DNA of 64,000 bases, from NCBI GenBank assembly GCA_017399005.1, contig JAFQEO010000030.1, positions 1-64,000 of the forward strand, in the 5' to 3' direction. Shown here one piece after another: positions 25,097-34,234 of the stretch. A program made the position numbers and the translations under genes. Source of the stretch: Peptococcaceae bacterium (GTDB taxonomy: Bacteria; Bacillota; Peptococcia; Peptococcales; Peptococcaceae). The number at the start of each line of letters is the position of its first letter. Position 1 is the stretch's first letter. Below the pieces are notes generated by a model, which worked only from the letters and a program-made list of their open reading frames with translations, was not told where the DNA came from and did no database searches.

Positions 25097-26113
25097 TTAT
25101 AAAGTTTTGCCCATAATCTGTGCCATCTGCTGCAGTTCCTTCATCACCGCATCAAATTTATGCGGTTTCAGCGACTGCGGCCCGTCGCTCATGGCATGCA
25201 GCGGGTCCGGATGCACCTCAATCATCAGACCGTCCGCCCCGGCAGCCACCGAAGCTCTCGCCATCGGCTGCACCAGATTCCATTTACCGGTGCCGTGGCT
25301 AGGGTCCACAATAATCGGCAGATGGGTCAGCGATTTGATAATCGGCACTGCCGAAATATCCAGTGTATTGCGTGTAAAGGTTTCAAATGTGCGGATACCG
25401 CGTTCACAGAAGATTACCTGCTCATTGCCGCCGGATAACACATATTCAGCCGCCATAATCCATTCTTCAATGGTTGCCGACAGGCCCCGTTTCAGCAGCA
25501 CCGGCTTATTGATTTTACCCACTTCGCGCAGCAGATTGAAGTTCTGCATATTGCGGGCGCCAATCTGCACGATATCGCAGTATTCCGCCACCAGCGGCAC
25601 ACTGCGCGGGTCCATAACCTCGCTGACAATTTTCAGGCCGGTTTTTTCGCGGGCTTCCGCCATAAACTGCAGCCCTTTCTCTTCCAGCCCCGCAAAGGAG
25701 TATGGAGAGGTTCTAGGTTTAAACGCACCGCCGCGCAGAATTTTTGCGCCGGACGCTTTCACCATCTCCGCCACTTCCAGCATCTGCTCCCGGCTTTCCA
25801 CCGCACATGGCCCTGCCATTACCTGCAGCTCATTTCCGCCGATGGTTAAATCGCCGATGCGGATTACCGTATCTTCCGGATGAAACTCACGGCTTGCCAG
25901 TTTGTACGGTGTCACAACCGGCATTACTTTTTCAACGCCGTCCAGCGACTCCGCGTTCAGATTATTTTTCTGCTCCTGTGTTGCCCCTACAAGGCCGATG
26001 ATGGTACGCTGCACCCCTTCCGAGATATGCAGACGCAGCCCCTGCGCCTCCAGGTACTCCACAACATTCTGTAATTTTTCTCTGTCATTCCCGTTGTTTA
26101 CAACAATAATCAT
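25097..26113 (-). CDS. aroF: 3-deoxy-7-phosphoheptulonate synthase, AroF I-beta type
   Basis: 338 residues from the ATG at 26113, chosen for AGGAGG 8 bases upstream. An N-terminal ferredoxin-like regulatory domain (~1-70, [14 protein letters not shown]) precedes the KdsA-like barrel ([43 protein letters not shown], metal Cys in AGPC). The layout matches the Thermotoga-type enzyme whose extra domain binds Tyr/Phe. It makes DAHP from PEP and erythrose-4-phosphate, the first step. A leader with a terminator precedes it. Confidence 0.95.
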   Translation of the reverse strand: MIIVVNNGNDREKLQNVVEYLEAQGLRLHISEGVQRTIIGLVGATQEQKNNLNAESLDGVEKVMPVVTPYKLASREFHPEDTVIRIGDLTIGGNELQVMAGPCAVESREQMLEVAEMVKASGAKILRGGAFKPRTSPYSFAGLEEKGLQFMAEAREKTGLKIVSEVMDPRSVPLVAEYCDIVQIGARNMQNFNLLREVGKINKPVLLKRGLSATIEEWIMAAEYVLSGGNEQVIFCERGIRTFETFTRNTLDISAVPIIKSLTHLPIIVDPSHGTGKWNLVQPMARASVAAGADGLMIEVHPDPLHAMSDGPQSLKPHKFDAVMKELQQMAQIMGKTL

Positions 26114-26124
26114 GTCAATTCCTC

Positions 26125-26271
26125 CTACCCTGGTGTCTGATGGCAGAAAAAAGGTAAAAAAAGAACACACCCAGTAAACGGTGTGCGAATTACCACTTTC
26201 ACACTACCATACAACCATCCTGCAAAATAATACTCTTTCCTTACGGCAATGTAGCACCATTGCCCTACCAT
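26125..26271 (-). CDS. Possible leader reading frame rich in aromatic codons
   Basis: A 48-codon frame with Trp at 5 and 19, Tyr at 7, 14, 15 and 21, and Phe at 16 (begins [15 protein letters not shown] at 14-21). Eleven of 48 codons are aromatic. It runs through the terminator, which is unusual, and has no good ribosome site. A second frame (26260-26204, 18 codons) ends on a Trp codon with its stop at the antiterminator arm, as classic leaders do. Either or neither may be translated. Confidence 0.3.
   Translation of the reverse strand: MVGQWCYIAVRKEYYFAGWLYGSVKVVIRTPFTGCVLFLPFFCHQTPG
26156..26204 (-). promoter_or_regulatory. Attenuator-like leader structure before aroF
   Basis: On the minus strand CACACC (26185-26180) pairs with GGTGTG (26171-26166) and is followed by TTCTTTTTTT: a terminator 50 bases before the aroF ATG. 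The same CACAC can instead pair with GTGTG at 26204-26200, so the two folds exclude each other. An upstream 7-bp hairpin (26245-26251 with 26258-26264) completes the leader. No T-box consensus is seen. Confidence 0.55.
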
Positions 26272-26283
26272 TCTACAACTTTA

Positions 26284-26312
26284 TTTATACTATTTTTTGC
26301 AGTAAAAAGCAA
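26284..26312 (-). promoter_or_regulatory. Promoter of the shikimate operon
   Basis: On the minus strand TTGCTT (26312-26307), 17 bases, TATAAA (26289-26284). Gives a leader of about 165 bases before aroF. Confidence 0.6.
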
Positions 26313-26358
26313 GCCTTATTTTCGTGGATACAGAATAATTTGCAAAGCTCTTTTTCAG

Positions 26359-26398
26359 AACAGAAAAGCAGCCGCAAAACTGTTCTGCGACTGCTTTT
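26359..26398 (-). terminator. Terminator of phosphodiesterase paralogue 1
   Basis: Arms AAAAGCAGCCGCA (26364-26376) and TGCGACTGCTTTT (26386-26398), one mismatch, with a TTTTCTG tail on the minus strand. Confidence 0.75.
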
Positions 26399-26455
26399 GT
26401 ATCACGCACCATATCAGTACGATTTTTATTTTCTTTTTACTTGCCTGTTTTCAAC

Positions 26456-28582
26456 TTACATAGATTCTGTGAAAATCTGATAAGCAGGAGCCCCTTCGCA
26501 CTCTGCAGGGATATCAACACCCAGCATAACAGCTGCTGTTGGAGCCAGGTCAACCTCACGAATATAACGTGTGGTACGGAAGTTTTCTTTGATACCAGGA
26601 CCTGCAGCCAGGAAGATCGGGCTCAGGGAAGTATCCTGATAACCGTATGCAGTGGATAATGCAGGGCCGTGGTCATCTACAAATGTTTCGTGTACAAACA
26701 ATACGATGTCTGCACCCATTGGGCCACCCAGACCTAATAACACAGCGTCTTTGTTGTGCAGTGCCAGTGCTACCACACGTTTGCCTGTTTTTTCGTCTGT
26801 ATAGCCATACAGTTTGGTGATGATTTCTTCTTCCAGTTCGTATTTATCGGCAGGGTCTACAATACCGTCGATTACTACGCCGTCAGCGATAGTGTGTTTG
26901 TCTCTGCCTTTTACGTTAATATAAATACTGTTGGAACGTGTCTGAATAGCTCTGGTTTTGGTCCAGTCTACTTCCGGCAGTTCGTTGCCGTTTTCATCTA
27001 CTTTCATAACAGTGTAGCCCCATTCTCTGAACGGGTCAACGTTTACACCGCAGTTTTCGCACAGTACGGCAGGTTCTTCTTCTGCACAGATTAATGCATG
27101 GTCAGAGAAAATCATGATGGTCCAGCCTTCATCAATTAAATGCATGAAGGAGCCAATGTAATCATCCGTTACTTTATAGGTAGCTTCTGCAAATTTCACA
27201 ACTTCGTTTTCATCGTAACGGGAGTTTTCACGATTTTTCAGATATTTCATGTAGTTGTGGCCTGCCAGGTCAACATTGTGCATGTGGCTGAAGATTACTT
27301 CAACACCGTATTTTTCAATCATGTAATGCATTACTTTGCTCTGCCATTCAGCGGAAGCTCTCCACTGAGGGTCACAGCATTTCATAATCAGGTCAGCATC
27401 ATTACCGCTCATCTGGCTGGTTGGCTGTAATGGGCCACAGTTTTCTGTAATTTCTTTGAACAGAGATTTCGGGAACCATACAGAGTCATCATCACAGCTC
27501 ATACCGCGAGAGCTCCACAGACGCACATAACTGCCGTCTTCTGCGATTTTCAGCAGACGCATATTGCGATAAATGTTTTCTTCGCTGCCGTCTTTTTTAG
27601 GAACAGTATCGTACACACCGGTAAATACATCATATTCTAATACTGCCATTGGTTCTGCAGCGGTTTTATCTTTATAAATAGCGACTCTGTCATACACACC
27701 CTGTTCATTTTTCAGAATCAGTGCATTGCGAACAACTTTGCCGTAGTAAGTAATCATCACAAATTCTTTTGCATCAGCAGGCACATCGATACTCCAGCCG
27801 TTTGCAGGCCAGATTGGAGAAATACAACCGCCCTGAGGCATATCTGCCAGCCACCAGTTCAGCCCTTTGTCTTCTTTGTACAGTACATTGTCAACAACAT
27901 AACTCGCATCTGGTTTGTAGCCTTCTACATTGATAAATTCTTTGTACCACTGACGATACTGTTTGATTCTTGCTTTTGCTTCTGGAGAGGTACCTGCTTT
28001 AGAGCCTAATTTGAAGGCTAATTCTAAAGTTTCGTCACCTTCTAATTCACTGTTCAATACAGAGTATGGCATATAGGATGGCTGTTCAGCTTTTGTGCTG
28101 GCAATATAAACCATATCCTCTGCTCTCTGGCTGCTGAATGCGCAGCATGCACCAGGGCTGGAACCGTCGATGGTGAACAGATTTTCACTGTCGATGCTTG
28201 GAGGGAAGCTGCCGCCCGGCCAGTGCATGCACAGTGTTTTTTTACCAGCCTGTGCGGTTACATTCCACAGCGGTTCTGCTTTCAGGAATTTGGAAGAGAA
28301 TGCACCCAGTGTGATATCCACATCATTTTCAGCGGAAATATTGTAGTCCATAATCCCGTGTGTCATTGGGTAGGTACCGGTTGCCAGTGTTGCCCACATT
28401 GGTGGTGTGATAGTTGGGTTTGCACCCAGCATCATCAGGTCTTCACGGCAGGAGCCCATATCCATCAGTTTTTTGAAGTTTGGCATTTTGCCTTCTTCTA
28501 CCAGGCGTTTGGTAAAGCGAGGGTCCATACCATCAACGCCTAACAGTAACAGTTTGTCTGTTAATCCTTTGTTACGTAACAT
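26456..28582 (-). CDS. Alkaline-phosphatase-superfamily phosphodiesterase/nucleotide pyrophosphatase, paralogue 1
   Basis: 708 residues from the ATG at 28582 (AAAGGAG upstream; the longer frame has none). Metal-site Asp17 lies in LLLGVDGMDP. The nucleophile is probably Thr59 in PTITPPMWATLATGTYPMTHG, the pattern of the type I phosphodiesterase (PF01663) family. Later metal motifs are SHMHNVDLAGHNY and IFSDHALI. There is no signal peptide, so it is cytosolic. It is longer than typical members because of a ~250-residue insertion in the middle. Substrate unknown. It faces a divergent LysR gene and has two close paralogues downstream. Confidence 0.85.
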   Translation of the reverse strand: MLRNKGLTDKLLLLGVDGMDPRFTKRLVEEGKMPNFKKLMDMGSCREDLMMLGANPTITPPMWATLATGTYPMTHGIMDYNISAENDVDITLGAFSSKFLKAEPLWNVTAQAGKKTLCMHWPGGSFPPSIDSENLFTIDGSSPGACCAFSSQRAEDMVYIASTKAEQPSYMPYSVLNSELEGDETLELAFKLGSKAGTSPEAKARIKQYRQWYKEFINVEGYKPDASYVVDNVLYKEDKGLNWWLADMPQGGCISPIWPANGWSIDVPADAKEFVMITYYGKVVRNALILKNEQGVYDRVAIYKDKTAAEPMAVLEYDVFTGVYDTVPKKDGSEENIYRNMRLLKIAEDGSYVRLWSSRGMSCDDDSVWFPKSLFKEITENCGPLQPTSQMSGNDADLIMKCCDPQWRASAEWQSKVMHYMIEKYGVEVIFSHMHNVDLAGHNYMKYLKNRENSRYDENEVVKFAEATYKVTDDYIGSFMHLIDEGWTIMIFSDHALICAEEEPAVLCENCGVNVDPFREWGYTVMKVDENGNELPEVDWTKTRAIQTRSNSIYINVKGRDKHTIADGVVIDGIVDPADKYELEEEIITKLYGYTDEKTGKRVVALALHNKDAVLLGLGGPMGADIVLFVHETFVDDHGPALSTAYGYQDTSLSPIFLAAGPGIKENFRTTRYIREVDLAPTAAVMLGVDIPAECEGAPAYQIFTESM

Positions 28583-28641
28583 AAAAAAACTCCTTTCTTT
28601 TCTTGAAACTTTCATTGAAAAATTAAAATGTCTTCAAGATA

Positions 28642-28670
28642 ACTATAATCAAAGGATTCCGGCTTGTCTA
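28642..28670 (-). promoter_or_regulatory. Promoter of phosphodiesterase paralogue 1
   Basis: On the minus strand TAGACA (28670-28665), 17 bases, TATAGT (28647-28642), about 60 bases before the ATG. Confidence 0.5.
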
Positions 28671-28697
28671 ATAGAAAGAAACGGCAAAAAAATGCAG

Positions 28698-28718
28698 CTT
28701 ATAACTTTTCCCTATAAG
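28698..28718. promoter_or_regulatory. LysR-type operator candidate between paralogue 1 and LysR 1
   Basis: CTTATA (28698-28703) and TATAAG (28713-28718) are perfect inverted arms 9 bases apart, the T-N11-A form of LysR boxes. Its centre is about 73 bases upstream of the inferred paralogue 1 start. A TATAAT at 28729-28734 probably serves the lysR gene. Confidence 0.5.
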
Positions 28719-28771
28719 AGGTTTGTGTTATAATATTTTCAAAACTTAGATGGATGATGGTGGTGAGTGTC

Positions 28772-29683
28772 TTGCATATCAATCAGTTAAAATATCTTGT
28801 AGACCTTGCAAAAACCGGTTCCATGAATCTGACTGCTAAACGAATGTATATCAGCCAGCCGGCTCTGAGCGAATCGGTAAAACGGCTGGAACAGGAACTT
28901 GGCTGCACATTGCTGACTCGTTCAAAAACAGGCATTGACTTTACCGATGACGGGAAAATGGTGCTGGAGCATGCACAACTGATTTTAGAACAGTATGAAA
29001 GCATTATGCATAAGCTGCAGACAAAATATGAAAAGCAGCATCTGCGGGGCGAAGTAAAACTCGGTGCAGGGCCGACTATCAGTGATACGTTTCTGCCGAA
29101 ACTGCTGTTGAAAATGCATCAGAAGTATCCGGATATCACCATTTCTGTTCAGGAGGATAGCGGCGATGCTCTGGTGGAACGCTTAAAAAGCGCAGAAGTA
29201 GAGTATGTGCTGTTTGGCTTGACCAAAACAGATTATGGCAATGTGAAGATAGAAGCGTTTACGGATACGTTTATCCATGAAAATCTTTATTATAAAAAAA
29301 TGTATGAAGACCCGGTGGTATGTGTAATGGCCAAAAACCATCCGATTTCCAGTCAAAAAGACACTACACAGGAGCAGATGAACCATTTAAAACAGACCAT
29401 GTATGGCACGGAGATTGCCTGCATTGCCGAGGAGCAGGCGCTGCATATATCCACCAATGCAAGAATCCATCAGCAGTTTATGCTGGAGGAGGGAACCGTC
29501 TGTGCAGTGCCTTATCAGGCCTACCTGACCCACTATGCGCCAAAGGGATTTCTTGCAAAAAACATTACCGATTCGGAGCCAATTTACAATTATCTAGTCT
29601 GTCGGAAAAACATAGAGGAAGAAGAGGATATTATTCATCAGGCGTTTCTCAAAACGGTTCAGGAAATTGCACTGGGGATGTAA
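28772..29683 (+). CDS. LysR-family transcriptional regulator 1
   Basis: About 303 residues from a TTG at 28772. I favour it because GGTGGTGAG lies 4 bases upstream and the family begins HINQLKYLVDLAKTGSMNL. An ATG at 28754 (6 residues more) has no ribosome site. The N-terminal helix-turn-helix is LTAKRMYISQPALSESVKRLEQELGCTLLTRSKTGIDFTDDGK; the rest is a LysR substrate-binding domain (LGAGPTISDTFLPKLLLKMHQKYPDI). It is divergent from paralogue 1 and likely controls it and perhaps the two downstream paralogues. Confidence 0.92.
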   Translation: MHINQLKYLVDLAKTGSMNLTAKRMYISQPALSESVKRLEQELGCTLLTRSKTGIDFTDDGKMVLEHAQLILEQYESIMHKLQTKYEKQHLRGEVKLGAGPTISDTFLPKLLLKMHQKYPDITISVQEDSGDALVERLKSAEVEYVLFGLTKTDYGNVKIEAFTDTFIHENLYYKKMYEDPVVCVMAKNHPISSQKDTTQEQMNHLKQTMYGTEIACIAEEQALHISTNARIHQQFMLEEGTVCAVPYQAYLTHYAPKGFLAKNITDSEPIYNYLVCRKNIEEEEDIIHQAFLKTVQEIALGM

Positions 29684-29727
29684 ATTGTTTTTGCAGAATA
29701 TATATAATGGATATAATCATCATAACA

Positions 29728-29763
29728 AAAAGCGGAAGCAGCCAGTTGGCCGCTTCCGCTTTT
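29728..29763. terminator. Bidirectional terminator between LysR 1 and phosphodiesterase paralogue 2
   Basis: Perfect 12-bp stem AAAAGCGGAAGC (29728-29739) with GCTTCCGCTTTT (29752-29763); U-tails form on both strands for the two convergent genes. Confidence 0.85.
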
Positions 29764-29796
29764 ATATTTACAGATTCATTTTTTGCAAACGAGCTC

Positions 29797-31890
29797 TTAC
29801 ATAGATTCTGTGAAGATCTGGTAAGCAGGAGCACCTTCGCAGTCAGCAGGCATATCAACGCCCAGCAGAACTGCTGCGGTTGGTGCCAGGTCAACTTCAC
29901 GCACATAACGTGTGGTACGGAAGTTTTCTTTGATACCGGAACCGGCTGCGATAAAGATAGGACTCAGGGAGGTATCGTTGTAACCCCACGCGGTGGATAA
30001 ACCGGCACCGTGGTCTTCTACATAATCCTCATGTGTTACATAGATAATATCCGCACACAGAGGACCGCCTAAGCCTAACAGTACAGCATCCTTGTTGTGC
30101 AGAGCCAGCGCAACGATACGTTTGCCGGTTTTCGGATGTTTGTAGCCATACAGTTTTGTGATGATTTCCTCTTCCAGTTCGTATTTGTCTTCCGGATCTA
30201 CGATACCGTATTTGTCACGGCCTTTTACATTCAGCCAGATGCTGTTGCACAGTGTCATGATTGCTTTGGACTGTGTCCAGTCTACTTCCGGCAGCTCTTT
30301 GCCGTTTTCGTCTTTCTTCATTACGGTATAGCCCCATTCACGGAATGGTGTTACACATACACCGGTGCTTTCACCCAGGGATACGGCTTCTTCCTTCGCA
30401 GAAATTAACGCGTGGTCGGAGAACAGCATGATGGTCCAGCCTTCGTCGATTAAGTGCATGAAGCTGCCCAGATAGTTATCGGTGATTTTGTAGGTTTCTT
30501 CCGCGAATTTCAGAATTTCGCTTTCTTCATAGCGGGAGGTATCGCGTTTTTTCAGATATTTCACATAGTTGTGACCCTGCAGGTCAATGTTGTGCATGTG
30601 GGAGAAGATTACTTCCACGCCATAGTTGTTAATCATATGGTGCATTACATTGCTCTGCCATTCCGCAGCTTTTGTCCACTGAGGGTTGTTGCATTTCAGA
30701 ATCAGGTCGGCATCGTTCCCGCTCATCTGGCTGGTTGGCTGTGGAGGACCGAACAGGTCGGTTACTTCTTTGAACAGAGATTTCGGGAACCATACGGAGT
30801 CATCTTCACAGCTCATGCCGCGAGATGCCCAGATGCGCGCATAGCTGCCGTCTTCCGCGATTTTCAGAAGGCGCATGTTGCGGTATACTTTTTCAAAGCC
30901 TGCAGCGGTAGGCACTACATCGTATACACCCTGCATTACATCGTTTTCTAATACAGCCAGTGGTTCTGCTGTTGCCTTATCGCTGTAAATAGCAACCCGG
31001 TCATATACACCGGCTTCGTTTTTCAGAATCAGTGCAGGACGGATTACTTTACCGAAATATGTGATGATTACGAATTCTTTAGCATCTGCAGGGATTTCAA
31101 ATTCCCAGCCGTTTGCAGGGAACACCGGAGATACGCTCGCACCTGTAGGGAAATCCGCCAGATGCCACATACCGCCTTTTACTTCATCGTAGATTACATT
31201 GTCCACTACGAATGTTGGAGATGGTGTGTAACCTTCCACATTCAGGAACTCTTTATACCATTCCTGATATTTTTTCACTCTTTCTTTTGCTTCAGGAGAT
31301 TTTCCGGCGGTAGTTGTATGCCAGGAAAATCTGATTTCTTCATCGCCTTCGATATCGGATGTTTTCACAGCCATTGGAGCATAGCCAGGTTTCTGGCATT
31401 TGGTGCTGGCTACATACAGCATATCCAGGTCGCGTTCGTTACTCCATGCGCAGCATGCACCAGGGCTGGAACCGTCGATGGTGAACAGATTTTCGCTGTC
31501 GATGGTAGGAGGGAAGCTGCCGCCCGGCCAGTGCATTACCAGTGTTTTTTTGCCTGCTTTTGCAGTTACATTCCACAGAGGTTCTGCAAGCATAAATCTG
31601 GAGGAAAATGCACCTAATGTAATGTCTCTGTCTTCCACTGCAGATACATTATAGTCAACAATCCCGTGAGTCATCGGGTAGGTACCGGTAGCCAGTGTTG
31701 CCCACATTGGAGGTGTGATGGTAGGGTTAGCACCCAGCATCATCAGGTCTTCACGGCAGGAGCCCATGTCCATCAGTTTTTTCACGTTTGGCAGTTTGCC
31801 TTCGTCAACCAGACGTTTGGTAAAACGAGGGTCCATACCGTCTACACCCAGCAGTAACAGTTTGTTCGACAAGCCTTTGTTTCTTAACAT
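29797..31890 (-). CDS. Alkaline-phosphatase-superfamily phosphodiesterase, paralogue 2
   Basis: 697 residues from the ATG at 31890; AGGAG lies 8 bases before it. A GTG three codons upstream is the alternative. It shares the motifs of paralogue 1 (GVDGMDP, PTITPPMWATLATGTYP, SHMHNIDLQGHNY, LFSDHALI) and is very similar throughout, with blocks identical to paralogue 3 (for example GACCAWSNERDLDMLYVAST). It lacks a few residues near 600 compared with paralogue 1. Cytosolic; substrate unknown. Confidence 0.85.
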   Translation of the reverse strand: MLRNKGLSNKLLLLGVDGMDPRFTKRLVDEGKLPNVKKLMDMGSCREDLMMLGANPTITPPMWATLATGTYPMTHGIVDYNVSAVEDRDITLGAFSSRFMLAEPLWNVTAKAGKKTLVMHWPGGSFPPTIDSENLFTIDGSSPGACCAWSNERDLDMLYVASTKCQKPGYAPMAVKTSDIEGDEEIRFSWHTTTAGKSPEAKERVKKYQEWYKEFLNVEGYTPSPTFVVDNVIYDEVKGGMWHLADFPTGASVSPVFPANGWEFEIPADAKEFVIITYFGKVIRPALILKNEAGVYDRVAIYSDKATAEPLAVLENDVMQGVYDVVPTAAGFEKVYRNMRLLKIAEDGSYARIWASRGMSCEDDSVWFPKSLFKEVTDLFGPPQPTSQMSGNDADLILKCNNPQWTKAAEWQSNVMHHMINNYGVEVIFSHMHNIDLQGHNYVKYLKKRDTSRYEESEILKFAEETYKITDNYLGSFMHLIDEGWTIMLFSDHALISAKEEAVSLGESTGVCVTPFREWGYTVMKKDENGKELPEVDWTQSKAIMTLCNSIWLNVKGRDKYGIVDPEDKYELEEEIITKLYGYKHPKTGKRIVALALHNKDAVLLGLGGPLCADIIYVTHEDYVEDHGAGLSTAWGYNDTSLSPIFIAAGSGIKENFRTTRYVREVDLAPTAAVLLGVDMPADCEGAPAYQIFTESM

Positions 31891-31927
31891 ACAATTCACT
31901 CCTCTTAAAAATTATATAAAAAATACT

Positions 31928-31944
31928 ATGCTATCGTATAGCAT
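31928..31944. promoter_or_regulatory. Palindromic operator candidate upstream of paralogue 2
   Basis: ATGCTAT-cgt-ATAGCAT is a perfect 17-base palindrome. A minus-strand TATAAT (31916-31911) follows it. Its bases differ from the palindromes near the two lysR genes, so a different regulator may bind. Confidence 0.45.
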
Positions 31945-32013
31945 GTTATTATTCTTATAATTACAGTGTATCATATTGACACTCAGCTGTCACGAAAAAC
32001 AGGCCGTCAGCAT

Positions 32014-32046
32014 AAAAAAATTCCTGCCCGACAGTCCGGACAGGAA
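32014..32046 (-). terminator. Terminator of phosphodiesterase paralogue 3
   Basis: TTCCTG (32021-32026) pairs with CAGGAA (32041-32046), inner CCG/CGG, then seven T on the minus strand. It also separates paralogue 3 from the promoter region of paralogue 2. Confidence 0.8.
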
Positions 32047-32083
32047 CTTTTGCTTATACGTTATTCAATTTAGTAACTGTATA

Positions 32084-34180
32084 TTACATGGATTCTGTGA
32101 AGATCTGGTAAGCAGGAGCACCTTCACAGTCAGCAGGCATATCAACGCCCAGCAGAACTGCTGCGGTTGGTGCCAGGTCAACTTCACGCACATAACGTGT
32201 GGTACGGAAGTTTTCTTTGATACCAGGGCCTGCAGCCAGGAAGATTGGGCTCAGGGAAGTATCCTGATAGCCGTATGCGGTGGATAAACCAGCACCGTGG
32301 TCTTCTACATAGCTTTCATGTACAACGAACACGATATCTGCACCCATTGGGCCGCCCAGACCTAATAATACAGCATCTTTGTTGTGCAGTGCCAGAGCGA
32401 TAACACGTTTGCCGGTTTTTGGATGTGTATAACCGTACAGTTTGGTGATGATTTCTTCTTCCAGTTCGTATTTATCTTCCGGATCTACAATACCGTTTGC
32501 CTGTCTGCCTTTCAGGTTGATGTAGATACTGTTGGAACGAGTCATGATAGCTTTTGTTTTGGTCCAGTCTACTTCTGGCAGTTCTTTGCCGTTTTCGTCC
32601 ACTTTCATAACGGTATAGCCCCAGGATTTGAATGGTTCATCGCAAACACCAGTGTTGTCACCCTGTGCTACTGCTTCTTCTTCTGCACAGATTAATGCGT
32701 GGTCAGAGAAAATCATGATGGTCCAGCCTTCATCGATTAAGTGCATGAAGGAACCGATGTAATCGTCAGTGATTTTGTAGGTAGATTCTGCAAATTTCAC
32801 GATTTCATTTTCGTCGTAACGGGAAGTTGGACGGTTTTTCATGTATTTCATGTAGTTGTGGCCCTGCAGGTCAATGTTGTGCATGTGAGAGAAGATTACT
32901 TCTACACCGTAGTTTTCAATCATGTGATGCATTACCTTGCTCTGCCATTCAGCAGCCATGGTCCACTGCGGGTTGTTACATTTCAGAATCAGGTCTTTAT
33001 CGTTACCGCTCATCTGGCTGGTTGGCTGTGGAGGACCGAATTTGTCAGTTACTTCTTTGAACAGAGATTTCGGGAACCATACGGAATCATCGTCACAGCT
33101 CATGCCGCGGGATGCCCAGATACGTACATAGTTACCATCTTCATCGATTTTCAGGATACGCATGTTGCGATATACTTTTTCTTCGCCGTTTGCAGATGGA
33201 ACAGTATCATATACACCCTGCATTACGTCGTTTTCCAGAACAGCCAGAGGTTCTGCAGTTGCTTTATCTTTATAAATAGCAACTTTATCGTATACACCGG
33301 CTTCGTTTTTCAGAATCAGTGCAGGACGGATTACTTTGCCGTAGAATGTGATGATTACAAATTCTTTGGCATCAGCAGGTACTTCAAATTCCCAGCCGTT
33401 TGCAGGGAACACTGGAGAAATGCAGCAACCTGTAGGGAAGTCCGCCAGTTCCCACATTAACCCTTCTTTATTACCGTAAACCACATTATCTACTACAAAG
33501 CTGCCGCTTGGTGTGTAGCCTTCTACACCGATATAATCTTTGTACCACTGCTGGTATTTTGCCATACGTTCTTTCGCTTCAGGAGATTTCCCTGCGGAAG
33601 AAGTAGGAGCCAGGCTGAATTTTAATTTTTCATCGCCTTCAATGTCGGTTGTTTTGATAGACATTGGCATATAGCTTGGCTGCTGGCATTTGGTACTTGC
33701 TACATACAGCATATCCAGGTCACGTTCATTACTCCATGCGCAGCATGCGCCAGGGCTGGAACCGTCGATAGTGAACAGATTTTCACTGTCAATAGTTGGA
33801 GGGAAGCTGCCGCCCGGCCAGTGCATTACCAGTGTTTTTTTGCCTGCTTTTGCAGTTACATTGAACAGAGGCTCTGCTTTCATAAATACGGAAGAGAATG
33901 CACCCAGTGTGATATCCAGATCTTCCTCAGCAGAGATGTTGTAGTCCATAATCCCGTGAGTCATTGGATAGGTACCGGTAGCCAGTGTTGCCCACATTGG
34001 AGGTGTGATGGTAGGGTTTGCACCCAGCATCATCAGGTCTTCACGGCAGGAACCCATATCCATCAGTTTTTTGAAGTTTGGCATTTTGCCTTCTTCTACC
34101 AGACGTTTGGTAAAACGAGGGTCCATACCGTCAACGCCTAACAGTAACAGTTTGTCTGTTAATCCTTTACTTCTTAACAT
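32084..34180 (-). CDS. Alkaline-phosphatase-superfamily phosphodiesterase, paralogue 3
   Basis: 698 residues from the ATG at 34180 (AAGGAG 8-9 bases upstream); the 40-residue upstream extension lacks family similarity and covers the promoter. Same motifs as paralogues 1 and 2. It is a mosaic: VEEGKMPNFKKLMDMG is shared with paralogue 1, while GKKTLVMHWPGGSFPPTIDS and the ACCAWSNERDLDMLY block are shared with paralogue 2. This suggests gene conversion. It faces the divergent LysR 2. Confidence 0.85.
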   Translation of the reverse strand: MLRSKGLTDKLLLLGVDGMDPRFTKRLVEEGKMPNFKKLMDMGSCREDLMMLGANPTITPPMWATLATGTYPMTHGIMDYNISAEEDLDITLGAFSSVFMKAEPLFNVTAKAGKKTLVMHWPGGSFPPTIDSENLFTIDGSSPGACCAWSNERDLDMLYVASTKCQQPSYMPMSIKTTDIEGDEKLKFSLAPTSSAGKSPEAKERMAKYQQWYKDYIGVEGYTPSGSFVVDNVVYGNKEGLMWELADFPTGCCISPVFPANGWEFEVPADAKEFVIITFYGKVIRPALILKNEAGVYDKVAIYKDKATAEPLAVLENDVMQGVYDTVPSANGEEKVYRNMRILKIDEDGNYVRIWASRGMSCDDDSVWFPKSLFKEVTDKFGPPQPTSQMSGNDKDLILKCNNPQWTMAAEWQSKVMHHMIENYGVEVIFSHMHNIDLQGHNYMKYMKNRPTSRYDENEIVKFAESTYKITDDYIGSFMHLIDEGWTIMIFSDHALICAEEEAVAQGDNTGVCDEPFKSWGYTVMKVDENGKELPEVDWTKTKAIMTRSNSIYINLKGRQANGIVDPEDKYELEEEIITKLYGYTHPKTGKRVIALALHNKDAVLLGLGGPMGADIVFVVHESYVEDHGAGLSTAYGYQDTSLSPIFLAAGPGIKENFRTTRYVREVDLAPTAAVLLGVDMPADCEGAPAYQIFTESM

Positions 34181-34234
34181 ACAATCACTCCTTAGAAATA
34201 TAAAAGTATTGTTGCATTTTACTCTATCAGGTTT

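Noticed and set aside
26114-26312. T-box riboswitch upstream of aroF
   Set aside because: The conserved T-box sequence (TGGNACCGCG) and specifier-loop layout are not present; only an attenuator-like pair of folds is seen.
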